Shown: in pieces, positions 10,120 to 19,126 of the stretch
Position numbering within the stretch: the first letter of the stretch is position 1
How the letters are laid out: each line of letters starts with the position of its first letter
NCBI RefSeq assembly: GCF_900113085.1
Contig: NZ_FOOC01000001.1
Span: 124,001-188,000 of the forward strand
Direction of reading: 5' to 3'
Source: Fontimonas thermophila
GTDB lineage: Bacteria; Pseudomonadota; Gammaproteobacteria; Nevskiales; Nevskiaceae
Length of the DNA stretch: 64,000 bases
Translations under genes and position numbers: made by a program
Notes under the pieces: model-generated
Seen by the model: the letters and a program-made list of their open reading frames with translations, nothing else
Databases searched by the model: none
What the model was told of the DNA's origin: nothing

Positions 10120-10177
10120 GTGCGCCCATCCCGCACGGTGCCTCGTCCGGGCCGACGCAGTGTCGGGGGGATGCCCG

Positions 10178-12916
10178 ATGAAACCGCTGATTCTGATCGA
10201 CGGCTCGGGCTGGCTGTTCCGCGCCTATCACGCGCTGCCGCCGCTGACGAACTCGCGCGGCGAGCCGACCGGCGCCGTGTTCGGCATGCACAACATGCTG
10301 CGCAAGCTGCTCAAGGACTATGCGCCGGAGCGCATCTGCGTGGTGTTCGATCCGGCCGGCAAGACGTTCCGCGACACCCTCTATGCGGACTACAAGGCCA
10401 ACCGCACGCAGACGCCGGAGGATCTGGCGGCCCAGTACCCGGCGATCCTCGAACTGATCGACGCGCTCGGCCTGCCGTGCGTGACCGTGGACGGCGTCGA
10501 GGCCGACGATGTCATCGGCACGCTCGCCCAGGCCGCGGCCGCGCGCGGAGAAGACGTGCTCATCGTCACCAGCGACAAAGACATGGCGCAACTGGTCGAT
10601 GGGCGCATCGCGCTGCTCGACACGATGAAGAACCAGCGCCTGGATGCCAAGGGCGTGGTCGAGAAATTCGGCGTGCCGCCGGAGCGCATCGTCGATTATC
10701 TCGCCTTGATGGGCGACAGCAGCGACAACATCCCCGGCATTCCCGGCGTCGGTCCGAAAACCGCGGCGAAATGGCTCGCCGAGTACGGCTCGCTCGACGC
10801 CATCATCGCCCATGCCGCCGACATCAAGGGCAAGGTCGGCGACAATCTGCGCGCGCACCTCGACCGGCTGCCACTGGCGCGTACGCTCGCAACGATCCGC
10901 CGCGACGTGGCACTGCCGCTGACGCTCGACGACCTGCGGCCGCGCCCGCCCGATACCGCACGCCTGGCCGCGCTCTTCCGCCGTCTGGAATTCACCCGTC
11001 TGCTCGGGGAACTGGCGGACGACGCGCCCGCCGTGCCTGCGCGGACGGCAGCCGCAGCCGCGCCGTCGGGTTCGCCACCGACACAGCCGATCGTCGTCCT
11101 CGACGACGCCGGGCTTGAGGCCCTCGCCGAAGCGCTCGACGCCGCGGAATTGATCAGTTTCGACACCGAAACCGACAGCCTCGATGCCCACCGCGCGCGC
11201 CTGGTCGGCCTTGCCTTTGCCGTCGCAAGCGGGCGCGGCTGGTACGTCCCGGTCGGGCACGATGCGCTCGGCGCACCGCCGCAGCTCGCCTGCAGCCGGG
11301 TGCTGGAGCGCCTGCGGCCGATTCTCGAGAATCCGCGCAAACCCAAGCTCGCCCAGCACGCCAAATATGATCTCAACGTGCTCGCCCGGCACGGTGTCAA
11401 CGTACGCGGCCTCGCCCACGACACGATGCTGCAAAGCTACGTGCTCGACGCCGCCGCCAACCGCCACGACCTCGACACGCTGGCGCGCAAGTACCTCAAC
11501 CACACCACGATCAGCTTCGAGGACGTAACCGGCACGGGGCGCCATCAGCTCCGCTTCAACCAGGTGCCGATCGACAAGGCTGCCGCCTACGCAGCCGAGG
11601 ATGCCGACATCACGCTGCGCCTGCACCAGGTGCTGTATCCGCGGATCTGCGCCGAACCCGCGCTGCGCCGGGTTTACGAAACCATCGAAATGCCGCTGGT
11701 GCCGGTGCTGGCGCAAATGGAGCGCACCGGGGTCAAGGTGGACGTCCCGCTCCTGCGCACGATCAGCCAGGAACTGGCGCAGCGCATGGACGAGCTGCAG
11801 GCGCAGTGCTTCGCCGAGGCGGGCGGCGAATTCAATCTCGGCTCACCCAAGCAGCTCGGCGCGATCCTGTTCGAGAGACTCAAGCTGCCGGTGCTCGGCA
11901 AGACACCCAAGGGCGAGCCGTCCACCTCCGAGGACGTGCTCGCCGAGCTCGCCGCCCACCACCCGCTGCCGCGGCTGATCCTCGACTGGCGGGCGCTGCA
12001 GAAGCTGCGCTCGACCTATGCCGAACAGCTACCGCAGGCGGTGAACCCGCACACCGGGCGCATCCACACTTCCTACGGCCAGGCGGTGGCCGCAACCGGC
12101 CGGCTGTCGTCGTCGGACCCCAACCTGCAGAACATCCCAGTGCGCACCGCCGAGGGCCGGCGCATCCGCCAGGCCTTCGTCGCCGAACCGGGGCAGGCCC
12201 TGTTGTCCATCGACTACTCGCAGATCGAGCTGCGGCTGATGGCGCATTTCTCTGGCGACGCGCGGCTGCAGCAGGCCTTCCGCGATGGCCTGGACATCCA
12301 CCAGGCCACGGCCGCCGAAGTCTTCGGCCTGCCCATCGCTGCCGTACCCGCCGAGCGCCGCCGCGCCGCCAAGGCGATCAACTTCGGCCTGATCTATGGC
12401 ATGTCGGCGTTCGGGCTGGCCCGCCAGCTCGGCATCACGCGCGCGGAAGCCCAGGATTACATCGACCGCTTCTTCAGCCGCTACCCGGGCGTGCGCAGCT
12501 TCATGGAAGCGACGCGGGCGGCGGCGCACGAGCGCGGCTATGTCGAAACCCTGTTCGGCCGCCGGCTGTACCTGAAGGACATCCACTCCCGCAACCCGGG
12601 GCTGCGCCAGTACGCCGAGCGCACCGCGATCAATGCTCCACTACAAGGCACGGCAGCCGATCTGATCAAGCTGGCGATGATCGACGTTGCCCGCTTTTTG
12701 GAGCAGAACGCGCCAGAAGTGCGCATGATCATGCAAGTTCACGACGAGTTGGTGTTCGAGGGGCCGTTGCCGCGGCTGTCGGCCCTGGCCCCGGAGATCG
12801 CACAGCGCATGTGCCGTATATCCCCTCTGGCGGTACCGCTCGTCGCCGACTGGGGGCTGGGCCCCGACTGGGACGCCTCCCATACCCCCATCGGGCACGC
12901 AAGTAGCGCTGCATAA
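10178..12916 (+). CDS. polA: DNA polymerase I
   Basis: PolA is used in Okazaki-fragment processing and repair. The 912-residue protein has all three domains. The N-terminal 5'-3' exonuclease (about 1-290) begins MKPLILIDGSGWLFRAYHAL and contains TSDKDMAQL and GDSSDNIPGIPGVGPKTA. The 3'-5' exonuclease (about 325-510) keeps the metal ligands in SFDTETDSL, KYDLNVL and AAEDADITL, so proofreading is probably active. The polymerase has motif A DYSQIELRLMAHFSGD, motif B RRAAKAINFGLIYG and motif C MQVHDELVFE. ATG 10178 follows a G-rich ribosome-binding stretch (10165-10170). In many relatives engB sits next to polA; here it is about 40 kb away. Confidence 0.98.
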   Translation: MKPLILIDGSGWLFRAYHALPPLTNSRGEPTGAVFGMHNMLRKLLKDYAPERICVVFDPAGKTFRDTLYADYKANRTQTPEDLAAQYPAILELIDALGLPCVTVDGVEADDVIGTLAQAAAARGEDVLIVTSDKDMAQLVDGRIALLDTMKNQRLDAKGVVEKFGVPPERIVDYLALMGDSSDNIPGIPGVGPKTAAKWLAEYGSLDAIIAHAADIKGKVGDNLRAHLDRLPLARTLATIRRDVALPLTLDDLRPRPPDTARLAALFRRLEFTRLLGELADDAPAVPARTAAAAAPSGSPPTQPIVVLDDAGLEALAEALDAAELISFDTETDSLDAHRARLVGLAFAVASGRGWYVPVGHDALGAPPQLACSRVLERLRPILENPRKPKLAQHAKYDLNVLARHGVNVRGLAHDTMLQSYVLDAAANRHDLDTLARKYLNHTTISFEDVTGTGRHQLRFNQVPIDKAAAYAAEDADITLRLHQVLYPRICAEPALRRVYETIEMPLVPVLAQMERTGVKVDVPLLRTISQELAQRMDELQAQCFAEAGGEFNLGSPKQLGAILFERLKLPVLGKTPKGEPSTSEDVLAELAAHHPLPRLILDWRALQKLRSTYAEQLPQAVNPHTGRIHTSYGQAVAATGRLSSSDPNLQNIPVRTAEGRRIRQAFVAEPGQALLSIDYSQIELRLMAHFSGDARLQQAFRDGLDIHQATAAEVFGLPIAAVPAERRRAAKAINFGLIYGMSAFGLARQLGITRAEAQDYIDRFFSRYPGVRSFMEATRAAAHERGYVETLFGRRLYLKDIHSRNPGLRQYAERTAINAPLQGTAADLIKLAMIDVARFLEQNAPEVRMIMQVHDELVFEGPLPRLSALAPEIAQRMCRISPLAVPLVADWGLGPDWDASHTPIGHASSAA

Positions 12917-13158
12917 ACGAAATTTTGTCGGAGAACCGGGGGCGGGCGGCGCCCGGCGGTACCGCCGGCCGGCGCAAGCCCTTGATGGGCAAGGTTCAGT
13001 TGGCGTTCAGCCGGCGCGGCGCGGGCACCTCGCCGCCGGCGGGTTTGGAACTTCCTGGCACCGACCCCATCTAAGCCTGCGAGCGGTGATCCTCCCTGTC
13101 CCGCTCTCCGCCTCACTCCCTGGGCGGATCCGGCATCCCCCAACGCCGGAAAAGCGTC
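12917..13158 (+). other. Intergenic region downstream of polA; possible small RNA, no gene assigned
   Basis: This 242-nt stretch between polA and an intrinsic terminator has no convincing protein gene. The only short plus frame, opening at 12986 and closing after about 28 codons, has no good ribosome-binding site. Position is suggestive: in enterics the small RNA Spot 42, and in Pseudomonas ErsA, lie beside polA and end in a terminator like the one here. I could not recognise a clear promoter or the conserved Spot 42 sequence, so a small RNA is a hypothesis from position only. Confidence 0.3.
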
Positions 13159-13195
13159 GCCCGCTGGTCTCCCCCCAAGACCACCGGGCTTTTTT
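13159..13195 (+). terminator. Rho-independent terminator after polA
   Basis: The arms are GCCCGCTGGTCT (13159-13170) and AGACCACCGGGC (13178-13189). They form a 12-bp stem with one mismatch and a C-rich 7-nt loop, followed by six T residues (13190-13195). Orientation is plus, so it ends polA or a small RNA downstream of polA, before the convergent M13 peptidase gene. Confidence 0.88.
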
Positions 13196-13222
13196 ACGCC
13201 GGCGGGGCGGCCTTGTATCTGC

Positions 13223-15277
13223 CTACCAGATTTTCACGCGCTGCTCGGGCGCGAGATAAAGCTTGTCGCCGGGCTTGACGTCGAAGGCGTGGTACCACTC
13301 GGGAATGTTGCGGACGATGCCGTTGCAGCGGAATTCCGACGGCGCATGCGGATCGGACTTGAGCCGCTGCAGCAGGTTTTCGTCCTTGTAGTTGCGCCGC
13401 CAGATCTGCGCCCAGCCGATGAACACGCGCTGCTCGCCGGTGAATCCGTCGATCACCGGGCTGTCCGGATGCGCCATTTTGTAGGCCTTGAGCGCGATCG
13501 ACAGCCCGCCCAGGTCACCGATGTTCTCGCCGATCGTGAACGCGCCATTGACGTGGTGGCCGGGCAAGGCTTCGTAGGCGTCGTACTGCGCGATCAGCGC
13601 CCGGGTGCGCGCCTCGAAGCGCTTGCGGTCTTCTTCGGTCCACCACGAGCGCAGGTTGCCGTCGCCGTCGTACTTGGAACCCTGGTCGTCGAATCCGTGC
13701 CCGATCTCGTGGCCGATCACCGCCCCGATGCCGCCGTAATTCACTGCATCGTCGGCATTCATGTCGAAGAACGGCGGCTGCAGGATCGCGGCCGGGAACA
13801 CGATCTCGTTCATGCCCGGGTTGTAGTAGGCATTGACCGTCTGCGGCGTCATGAACCATTCCTCGCGGTCGATCGGGCCGCCGAGCTTGGCGGTCTGGCG
13901 GTCGTGCTCGACCTGGCGCGAACGCATGACGTTGCCGACCAGATCATCCGCGGCCACGGTGAGCGCGGAATAGTCCTTCCACTTGTTCGGATAGCCGATC
14001 TTGGGCGTGAACTTGGCGAGCTTCTCCAGCGCCTTTTGCTTGGTGGCGTCGCTCATCCAGTCCAGCTCGCGGATGCTCACCTCGTAGGCCTTGACCAGAT
14101 TGCGCACCAGCTCTTCCATGCGCGCCTTGGCCTGCGGCGGGAAATGCCGCGCGACATAAATGCGGCCGAGCACCTCGCCGAGCGCGGCCTCGGTGGCCTC
14201 GACACCGCGCTTCCAGCGCGGCTTGAGCTCGACGATGCCATTGAGCACACGGCCATAGAACGCGAAGTTTTCATCCACGAACGGTTTGGAGAGAAACGGC
14301 GCATACGCCCTGAGCAAATGCCACTTCATCCAGGCTTTGAGCGTGGCGAGGTCGGCTTTCTGCAGAATCGCGTCGAACGCCGCGAAGAAACTGGGCTGGG
14401 CGATGACGATGCCCGGGGACTTGCGGATACCGGTGGTGTCGATGTACGCCGGCCAGTCGAAATTCGGCATCAGCTTGGGCAGATCCTCGAAGGCATATTT
14501 GTTGTAGGTCTTCTCCGCATCGCGTGAATCGACCTTGGTCCACTGCTTCTCGGCGAGCTGCGTCTCCAGCGCGACAATCGCCTTGGCCAGATCCTGCGGG
14601 CGGTCGATGCCGGCGAGCCTAAGCATGTTGCCGATGTGTGCCTCGTACTGGCGGCGGATCTGCGCGAACTTCTCGCCTTTGTCGAGGTAGTAGTCGCGGT
14701 CCGGCAGCCCCGTGCCGCCCTGGAACAGATAGACCATGTACTGCGTGGCGTTCTTGGCGTCGGTGTCGATGTAGCCGGGAATCAGATCCACGCCGATGCG
14801 CGCCAGCTGCGCGAACACGCCGGCGAGCGCCTTTTTGTCCTGGATCGCATCGATGCGCGCGAGCTCGGATTCGAGCGGTTTTATGCCGAGCTCGTCGGCG
14901 CGCGCCTCGTTCATGAACGCGGTATAGAAGTCGCCGACTTTTTGTTCGTCGGAACCCGGCTGTTTGTCGGGCTTGGCGGCGGCTTCCTCGATGATCGCAC
15001 GCAACTGCTGCTCGGCGTCGTCGGCGAGTTTGGTGAACGCGCCATAGTTGGACTTGTCCGCGGGCACCGGATTGTTGCGCAGCCAGGTGCCGTTGACATG
15101 GCGGTAGAAATCATCCTGCGGACGCACCGTGGGATCGAACTGGGTCTTGTCGATGCCGGATGGCCGCACCTGGGGCGCGGGCGCCGGGGCGGGTGCGGTT
15201 TTCTCCGCCTTGCCACAGGCCGACAGCAGCAACGCGCCGAGCGCGCCGATGATCCATGAGCGCATGGGTTTCCTCAT
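13223..15277 (-). CDS. M13 family zinc metalloendopeptidase lipoprotein (neprilysin/PepO-like)
   Basis: The 684-residue protein has a lipoprotein signal (lipobox LLSAC, Cys at residue 21), an Ala/Pro linker, a long helical M13 N-terminal domain, and the catalytic domain with zinc motif VIGHEIGHGFDD, the third ligand region ENIGDLGGLS, and NAYYNPGMNEIVFPA used in substrate backbone binding. It ends VKIW, like the conserved aromatic end of this family. Members cleave oligopeptides on the amino side of hydrophobic residues. The bacterial role is usually peptide turnover in the periplasm or at the outer membrane. An in-frame ATG four codons downstream (15265) is an equal start candidate. It is transcribed alone, convergent with polA. 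Confidence 0.93.
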   Translation of the reverse strand: MRKPMRSWIIGALGALLLSACGKAEKTAPAPAPAPQVRPSGIDKTQFDPTVRPQDDFYRHVNGTWLRNNPVPADKSNYGAFTKLADDAEQQLRAIIEEAAAKPDKQPGSDEQKVGDFYTAFMNEARADELGIKPLESELARIDAIQDKKALAGVFAQLARIGVDLIPGYIDTDAKNATQYMVYLFQGGTGLPDRDYYLDKGEKFAQIRRQYEAHIGNMLRLAGIDRPQDLAKAIVALETQLAEKQWTKVDSRDAEKTYNKYAFEDLPKLMPNFDWPAYIDTTGIRKSPGIVIAQPSFFAAFDAILQKADLATLKAWMKWHLLRAYAPFLSKPFVDENFAFYGRVLNGIVELKPRWKRGVEATEAALGEVLGRIYVARHFPPQAKARMEELVRNLVKAYEVSIRELDWMSDATKQKALEKLAKFTPKIGYPNKWKDYSALTVAADDLVGNVMRSRQVEHDRQTAKLGGPIDREEWFMTPQTVNAYYNPGMNEIVFPAAILQPPFFDMNADDAVNYGGIGAVIGHEIGHGFDDQGSKYDGDGNLRSWWTEEDRKRFEARTRALIAQYDAYEALPGHHVNGAFTIGENIGDLGGLSIALKAYKMAHPDSPVIDGFTGEQRVFIGWAQIWRRNYKDENLLQRLKSDPHAPSEFRCNGIVRNIPEWYHAFDVKPGDKLYLAPEQRVKIW

Positions 15278-15401
15278 AAGGGTCTTGGACTCGATGCCAT
15301 GCAGCTTACGTGGGATGCGCGTCCGTGACTGCCCGGAAATTCCACCAGGCCGCCGCCCGAACGTTACCGCGGATTCGGATCCTACTGCATTGGGTCTCGC
15401 C

Positions 15402-15407
15402 TATACT
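15402..15407 (+). promoter_or_regulatory. Candidate -10 element (TATACT) for msrC
   Basis: TATACT lies 31 nt before the msrC ATG, in the divergent gap with the M13 peptidase. No strong -35 hexamer is seen at 16-18 nt spacing. The hexamer matches the similar element before lptM. Confidence 0.4.
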
Positions 15408-15438
15408 GGCGCGCCTTGTTGCCCACGAGCCGATACGG

Positions 15439-15930
15439 ATGAGTTTCACGCTCGGGCCACTGCCCGTCCATGACAAGCGCGCGCTCTACGACGAACTGGC
15501 CCAGCAGGCGGCATCGCTGCTGCACGGTGAGCGCGACATCGTCGCCAATGCCGCCAACCTCGCCGCGCTGATCTGGCACGGCGTGCCCGACCTCAACTGG
15601 GCCGGCTTTTATTTTTTGCGCGAGAACCGCGAACTCGTGCTCGGCCCGTTCCAGGGCAAGCCTGCCTGCGTGCGCATCCCACTCGGCAAGGGTGTTTGCG
15701 GCACCGCCGCGGCGACACGGCAGACGCAGCGCGTCGATGACGTCCACACCTTCCCCGGGCACATTGCCTGCGACCCCGCGTCGAACTCGGAAATCGTCGT
15801 GCCACTGCTGCGCGGCGATACGCTGCTCGGCGTGCTCGACCTCGACAGCCCGCGCCGGGCGCGTTTCGACGAACAGGATCGCGAGGGGCTCGAACGCCTC
15901 GCCGCGATCTGGGTGGCTTCGCTGGATTGA
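15439..15930 (+). CDS. msrC: Free methionine-(R)-sulfoxide reductase, GAF type
   Basis: MsrC is a cytoplasmic GAF-domain enzyme that reduces free methionine-R-sulfoxide. The 163-residue product has the three cysteines of the family, C77, C87 and C111, at the same 10- and 24-residue spacing as the known enzyme, in PACVRIPLGKGVCG and HIACDPASNSEIVVP. The GAF core includes LNWAGFYFL and GVLDLDS. ATG 15439 is preceded by GATACG rather than a strong ribosome-binding site, but starts the conserved sequence. msrB, 2.3 kb away, handles protein-bound substrate, so two methionine repair activities sit close together. Confidence 0.93.
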   Translation: MSFTLGPLPVHDKRALYDELAQQAASLLHGERDIVANAANLAALIWHGVPDLNWAGFYFLRENRELVLGPFQGKPACVRIPLGKGVCGTAAATRQTQRVDDVHTFPGHIACDPASNSEIVVPLLRGDTLLGVLDLDSPRRARFDEQDREGLERLAAIWVASLD

Positions 15931-15994
15931 GTCAGGCTGCGCCGCTTGCGCCGGATTGCTGGCGCGATCGCGCAACAACCCTCTTCGCTGAAAA

Positions 15995-17470
15995 ATGCTG
16001 TTCTCAAAACCCTTGCTCGCCGTTCTTTGCGCCGGTGCCGTCATCGGCGCTGCCGCGCCCGCTCACGCCGGCTGGGATGCGCTGGCCGCACTCAAGGCCC
16101 GGCGCGGCGCCCATGTGACCGCCGCCGCAGTGGATCTCGACACCGGCCAAACCCTGCAGACGCTCGATGCCCAAACGCGCCTGTCGCCGGCCTCGGTGAG
16201 CAAGCTGGTGCTCGCCGCCGCCGCGCTGGAAACCTGGCCGATCGACAAAACCTTCGTGACCCGCGTCGTCGGCACGGGCAGGCTCGACGAAGGTGATTTG
16301 CAAGGCGATCTGGTCGTCTACAGCGAGGGCGATGCCACGCTCGATCATGCGGCGCTGTGGGTGCTCGCCGCGCAGATCAAGCAGTCCGGGATACGCAGCG
16401 TCGCGGGCGATCTCGTCGTCAGCACTGCGCCATTTGGCCGGCTCGGCTGTGAAACCCGCGACCGCTGCGAGGCGCTGGCGCGCAGCCACACCGCTTACGA
16501 TGCGCCGTTGGCGGCCGTCGGTGTCGATTACGGCACCTGGTGCGTCGATGTAAAGCCAACGCAACCCGGCGCAGCGGCACGAATCCAAAGCTGCGCTGCC
16601 GTCGATGTCCCGATTCCGCTCACGGGCGCGATCCAGACCCGCGAGGTACGCCGCGGCACCTGGCTGTGGCTGGACCGCGTGAAGCGCAGCGATGGCGAGG
16701 CCCTGGTCATGGGCGGCGACATCCGCGCCGATGGCGCGGGCGCGCGCCTGTACCGTTCGATGGCCGATCCGGCCCTCGGCGCCGGCCTGTTGCTGCGCCA
16801 GATGCTCGGCGAGCTCGGCGTCACCTTAACCGGCGGCGTGCGCATCGACGACGACGCCATCCCGCGCGGCGCGCGGCCGCTTGCCGCCATCGAAGGCCGC
16901 CCGCTGCGCGCGCAAATCACCGATCTGCTGCGTTACTCCAACAACTACATCGCCGACGTACTGACACTGGCGATGGCCGCCGAGCGCACACCCGAGCCGG
17001 TGACGACCCTGGCGCGCGCCAGCGAACCACTCGCCGAGCTCGTGCTGCGCGCGCGCCGGCAGGCCGGCTATGCCGACGATGGCACACGCCCCCGGCTGCT
17101 GAGCGGTAGCGGATTGACGCCGGAGAACCGGCTGTCCGCGCAGGATCTGGTCGCGCTGCTCGCGTATGAGTACCGCCAGACGCAGACGTTTCCGGTGTTC
17201 TACGGCGGCCTGGTCGTCCCCGGACAGGCGCCCAATGCCTATCTGCGCGCCGGCAGCGCGGCCTGGAAAACCCGCGTCGCGCTCAAAACCGGCACCCTCA
17301 GCGAGCCGCGCACGGTGTTCGGCATGGCCGGCTATCTGCGCAAGCAAAACGGCGGCTGGATCGCGTTCGCCGCGCTGGTCAACGGCGCCACGCCGCGCCA
17401 GGCGGTACCCCTGCACGAATCGCTCGATGCCATCCGCAAGGACATCGAAGCCCTGCTGGCCCGGCACTAA
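15995..17470 (+). CDS. dacB: D-alanyl-D-alanine carboxypeptidase/endopeptidase (PBP4, S13 family)
   Basis: PBP4 trims and cleaves peptide cross-links in periplasmic peptidoglycan. The 491-residue protein has a signal peptide (about 1-25, AAAPAHA-G). The S13 active-site motifs are in order: SVSK (S67-K70) as nucleophile, YSNN (about residue 308) as SxN, and LKTGTLSEP (about residue 430) as KTG. The large S13 insertion between motifs 1 and 2 is present and contains VVSTAPFGRL and VGVDYGTWC. The length fits DacB. It starts 64 nt after msrC on the same strand; the next gene is convergent. Confidence 0.94.
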   Translation: MLFSKPLLAVLCAGAVIGAAAPAHAGWDALAALKARRGAHVTAAAVDLDTGQTLQTLDAQTRLSPASVSKLVLAAAALETWPIDKTFVTRVVGTGRLDEGDLQGDLVVYSEGDATLDHAALWVLAAQIKQSGIRSVAGDLVVSTAPFGRLGCETRDRCEALARSHTAYDAPLAAVGVDYGTWCVDVKPTQPGAAARIQSCAAVDVPIPLTGAIQTREVRRGTWLWLDRVKRSDGEALVMGGDIRADGAGARLYRSMADPALGAGLLLRQMLGELGVTLTGGVRIDDDAIPRGARPLAAIEGRPLRAQITDLLRYSNNYIADVLTLAMAAERTPEPVTTLARASEPLAELVLRARRQAGYADDGTRPRLLSGSGLTPENRLSAQDLVALLAYEYRQTQTFPVFYGGLVVPGQAPNAYLRAGSAAWKTRVALKTGTLSEPRTVFGMAGYLRKQNGGWIAFAALVNGATPRQAVPLHESLDAIRKDIEALLARH

Positions 17471-17492
17471 CGCGCGTCGTGTCCCGCGTGTC

Positions 17493-18134
17493 CTAAGCAG
17501 CGACGTATAGCGCCGAGGCGGCGATCAAGCCGATCGCCGCCCAGTAGGTGGACAGGATCAACCCCTGCGCCCCGGGATAAGGGGCAATGAACTTGCGCGC
17601 ACCCAGCGCCGAATCCGACAGCACGAACAGCACCGCACCGGCGAGCGCAAGCCGCGCGCCGGTGTCGCCGAGCGTGGCGGCGCGCATCGCAGCGGTGACC
17701 GCCATCGCGGTCAGCACGGCGCCATAGACGAGCACCGGCAGCTTGAGCGCTCCGGCGCGCGGCAGCAGGATCGCCGCGAAGACCACGCCGTAGGCCACGA
17801 AACCCCAAGCCCACGGCGGCAGCACCGGCGCGGAAAGCCCGTGCACGAACGCCCACATGAACACCAAGTGCGCGAGCAAAAAACTCGCCAGTCCGCCGAT
17901 GAAAAACGCGGTCCTGTCGAACATCAGGAAAATATCGCCGAGCAGCGACAGCACCAGCCCGGCGAGCAGCCAATCGCGGTACGCAGAAGCCGGTGCCTGC
18001 GCGGCGATGGCCGCGATCAGAATCGTCGTCAGCGGCTTGAGCAAGTAGAAAACCTTGGGCCTGGACTCATTCCAGTCCGCCACAATCGCCGCGAACGCAC
18101 TCGCCGCGGCCGCACCACCGAGCATGGTCAGCAT
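17493..18134 (-). CDS. YhhN-family lysoplasmalogenase-like membrane protein
   Basis: The 213-residue integral membrane protein has about seven or eight hydrophobic segments. Conserved YhhN features include KPLTTILIA near residues 33-41, LLGDIFLMF (about 64-72) and the late SDSALGARKF. The acidic residues in these motifs match the proposed catalytic aspartates of mammalian TMEM86B, a lysoplasmalogenase. Bacterial members may hydrolyse or bind lysolipids, but substrate is not established. It is monocistronic: convergent with dacB (22 nt gap) and divergent from msrB. Confidence 0.82.
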   Translation of the reverse strand: MLTMLGGAAAASAFAAIVADWNESRPKVFYLLKPLTTILIAAIAAQAPASAYRDWLLAGLVLSLLGDIFLMFDRTAFFIGGLASFLLAHLVFMWAFVHGLSAPVLPPWAWGFVAYGVVFAAILLPRAGALKLPVLVYGAVLTAMAVTAAMRAATLGDTGARLALAGAVLFVLSDSALGARKFIAPYPGAQGLILSTYWAAIGLIAASALYVAA

Positions 18135-18216
18135 GATCGCTCTCCGGGTATCGTCGTTTGGTGCCTAGCCTAACCGCAGATCCGCGAACATGCGCATGCC
18201 CTCACCGGAGAATCGG

Positions 18217-18615
18217 ATGGACAAGATCGTGAAAACCGACGCGCAATGGCGTGCCCAGCTCACCGAGGAGCAGTACCGCGTGACCCGCCAGGGCGCAACC
18301 GAGTGCGCGTTCACCGGCGCGTACTGGAATGACCATCGCGATGGGGTTTACCACTGCGTCTGCTGTGATCTACCCCTGTTCGACGCCCGCACCAAGTTCG
18401 AATCCGGCACCGGCTGGCCCAGCTTCTTCGCGCCGGTACAGCCCGCCCACATCGCCACCCGCGAGGACTTGAGCCACGGCATGCGCCGCATCGAGGTCTT
18501 GTGCGCCCGCTGCGACGCCCATCTGGGGCACGTTTTTCCCGACGGTCCGCCCCCGACCGGGTACCGCTACTGCATCAACTCCGCCGCCCTGCGGTTCACG
18601 CCCCGCAGCGCTTGA
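18217..18615 (+). CDS. msrB: Peptide-methionine (R)-S-oxide reductase MsrB
   Basis: MsrB repairs protein-bound methionine-R-sulfoxide in the cytoplasm. The 132-residue protein has the zinc cysteines C47/C50 (CVCC) and C96/C99 (CARC), the substrate motif GTGWPSF with W67, and the catalytic Cys119 in [10 protein letters not shown]. The start is placed at ATG 18217 because GGAG sits 7 nt upstream (18207-18210) and the protein then begins at the family-typical [11 protein letters not shown]. An in-frame ATG at 18190 would add nine unconserved residues. Confidence 0.96.
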   Translation: MDKIVKTDAQWRAQLTEEQYRVTRQGATECAFTGAYWNDHRDGVYHCVCCDLPLFDARTKFESGTGWPSFFAPVQPAHIATREDLSHGMRRIEVLCARCDAHLGHVFPDGPPPTGYRYCINSAALRFTPRSA

Positions 18616-18679
18616 CCGCGCCGGACCCGCGGAAGATCGGGCAGACTGACACCCGCATCCATCATGCGTAGGACGCCCG

Positions 18680-19102
18680 ATGCCGACCTTCCTCAAAGCC
18701 TTCGTCGCCGGATTCGGCTCGACCTTGCTCTTTCACCAGGGCTTGCTCGCCGTGCTGCACGGCGCCGGCTGGACGGCGCGCGCACCGTGGAATCTCGCGC
18801 CGGTGCCACCGCTGGGTGTGCCCAGCGTAATATCGCTGGCGTTCTGGGGCGGGCTGTGGGGGATCGCGCTGTGGGCCGTGATCGCCCGCAGCGGCGGAGC
18901 GCGGCAGTGGGTGCTCGCACTCACGATCGGTGCGCTCGCCCCGAGTCTGGTCGCCTGGTTCGTGGTCATGCCACTCAAGGGCATGGGCCCGGCCGGCGGC
19001 TTCGACCCGTCGATCCTCATCGGTGCGCTGCTGCTCAACGGCGCCTGGGGTCTGGGCGTGGCCCTCATCATGCGCCTGTTCAGACGCCACGCATCCGGCT
19101 GA
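18680..19102 (+). CDS. Small four-helix membrane protein of unknown function
   Basis: I do not recognise this 140-residue protein. It has four hydrophobic segments, near residues 5-27, 50-70, 79-100 and 112-131, with short loops. Gly/Pro-rich connections include KGMGPAGGFDP, and the C terminus is basic (RLFRRHASG), suggesting it ends in the cytoplasm. It lies 64 nt after msrB and is convergent with moeA, so it may be co-transcribed with msrB. Codon use resembles its neighbours, which supports it as a real gene. No motif points to a substrate. Confidence 0.7.
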   Translation: MPTFLKAFVAGFGSTLLFHQGLLAVLHGAGWTARAPWNLAPVPPLGVPSVISLAFWGGLWGIALWAVIARSGGARQWVLALTIGALAPSLVAWFVVMPLKGMGPAGGFDPSILIGALLLNGAWGLGVALIMRLFRRHASG

Positions 19103-19126
19103 CGCCGCCGTCGTTCAAGCCATCGT

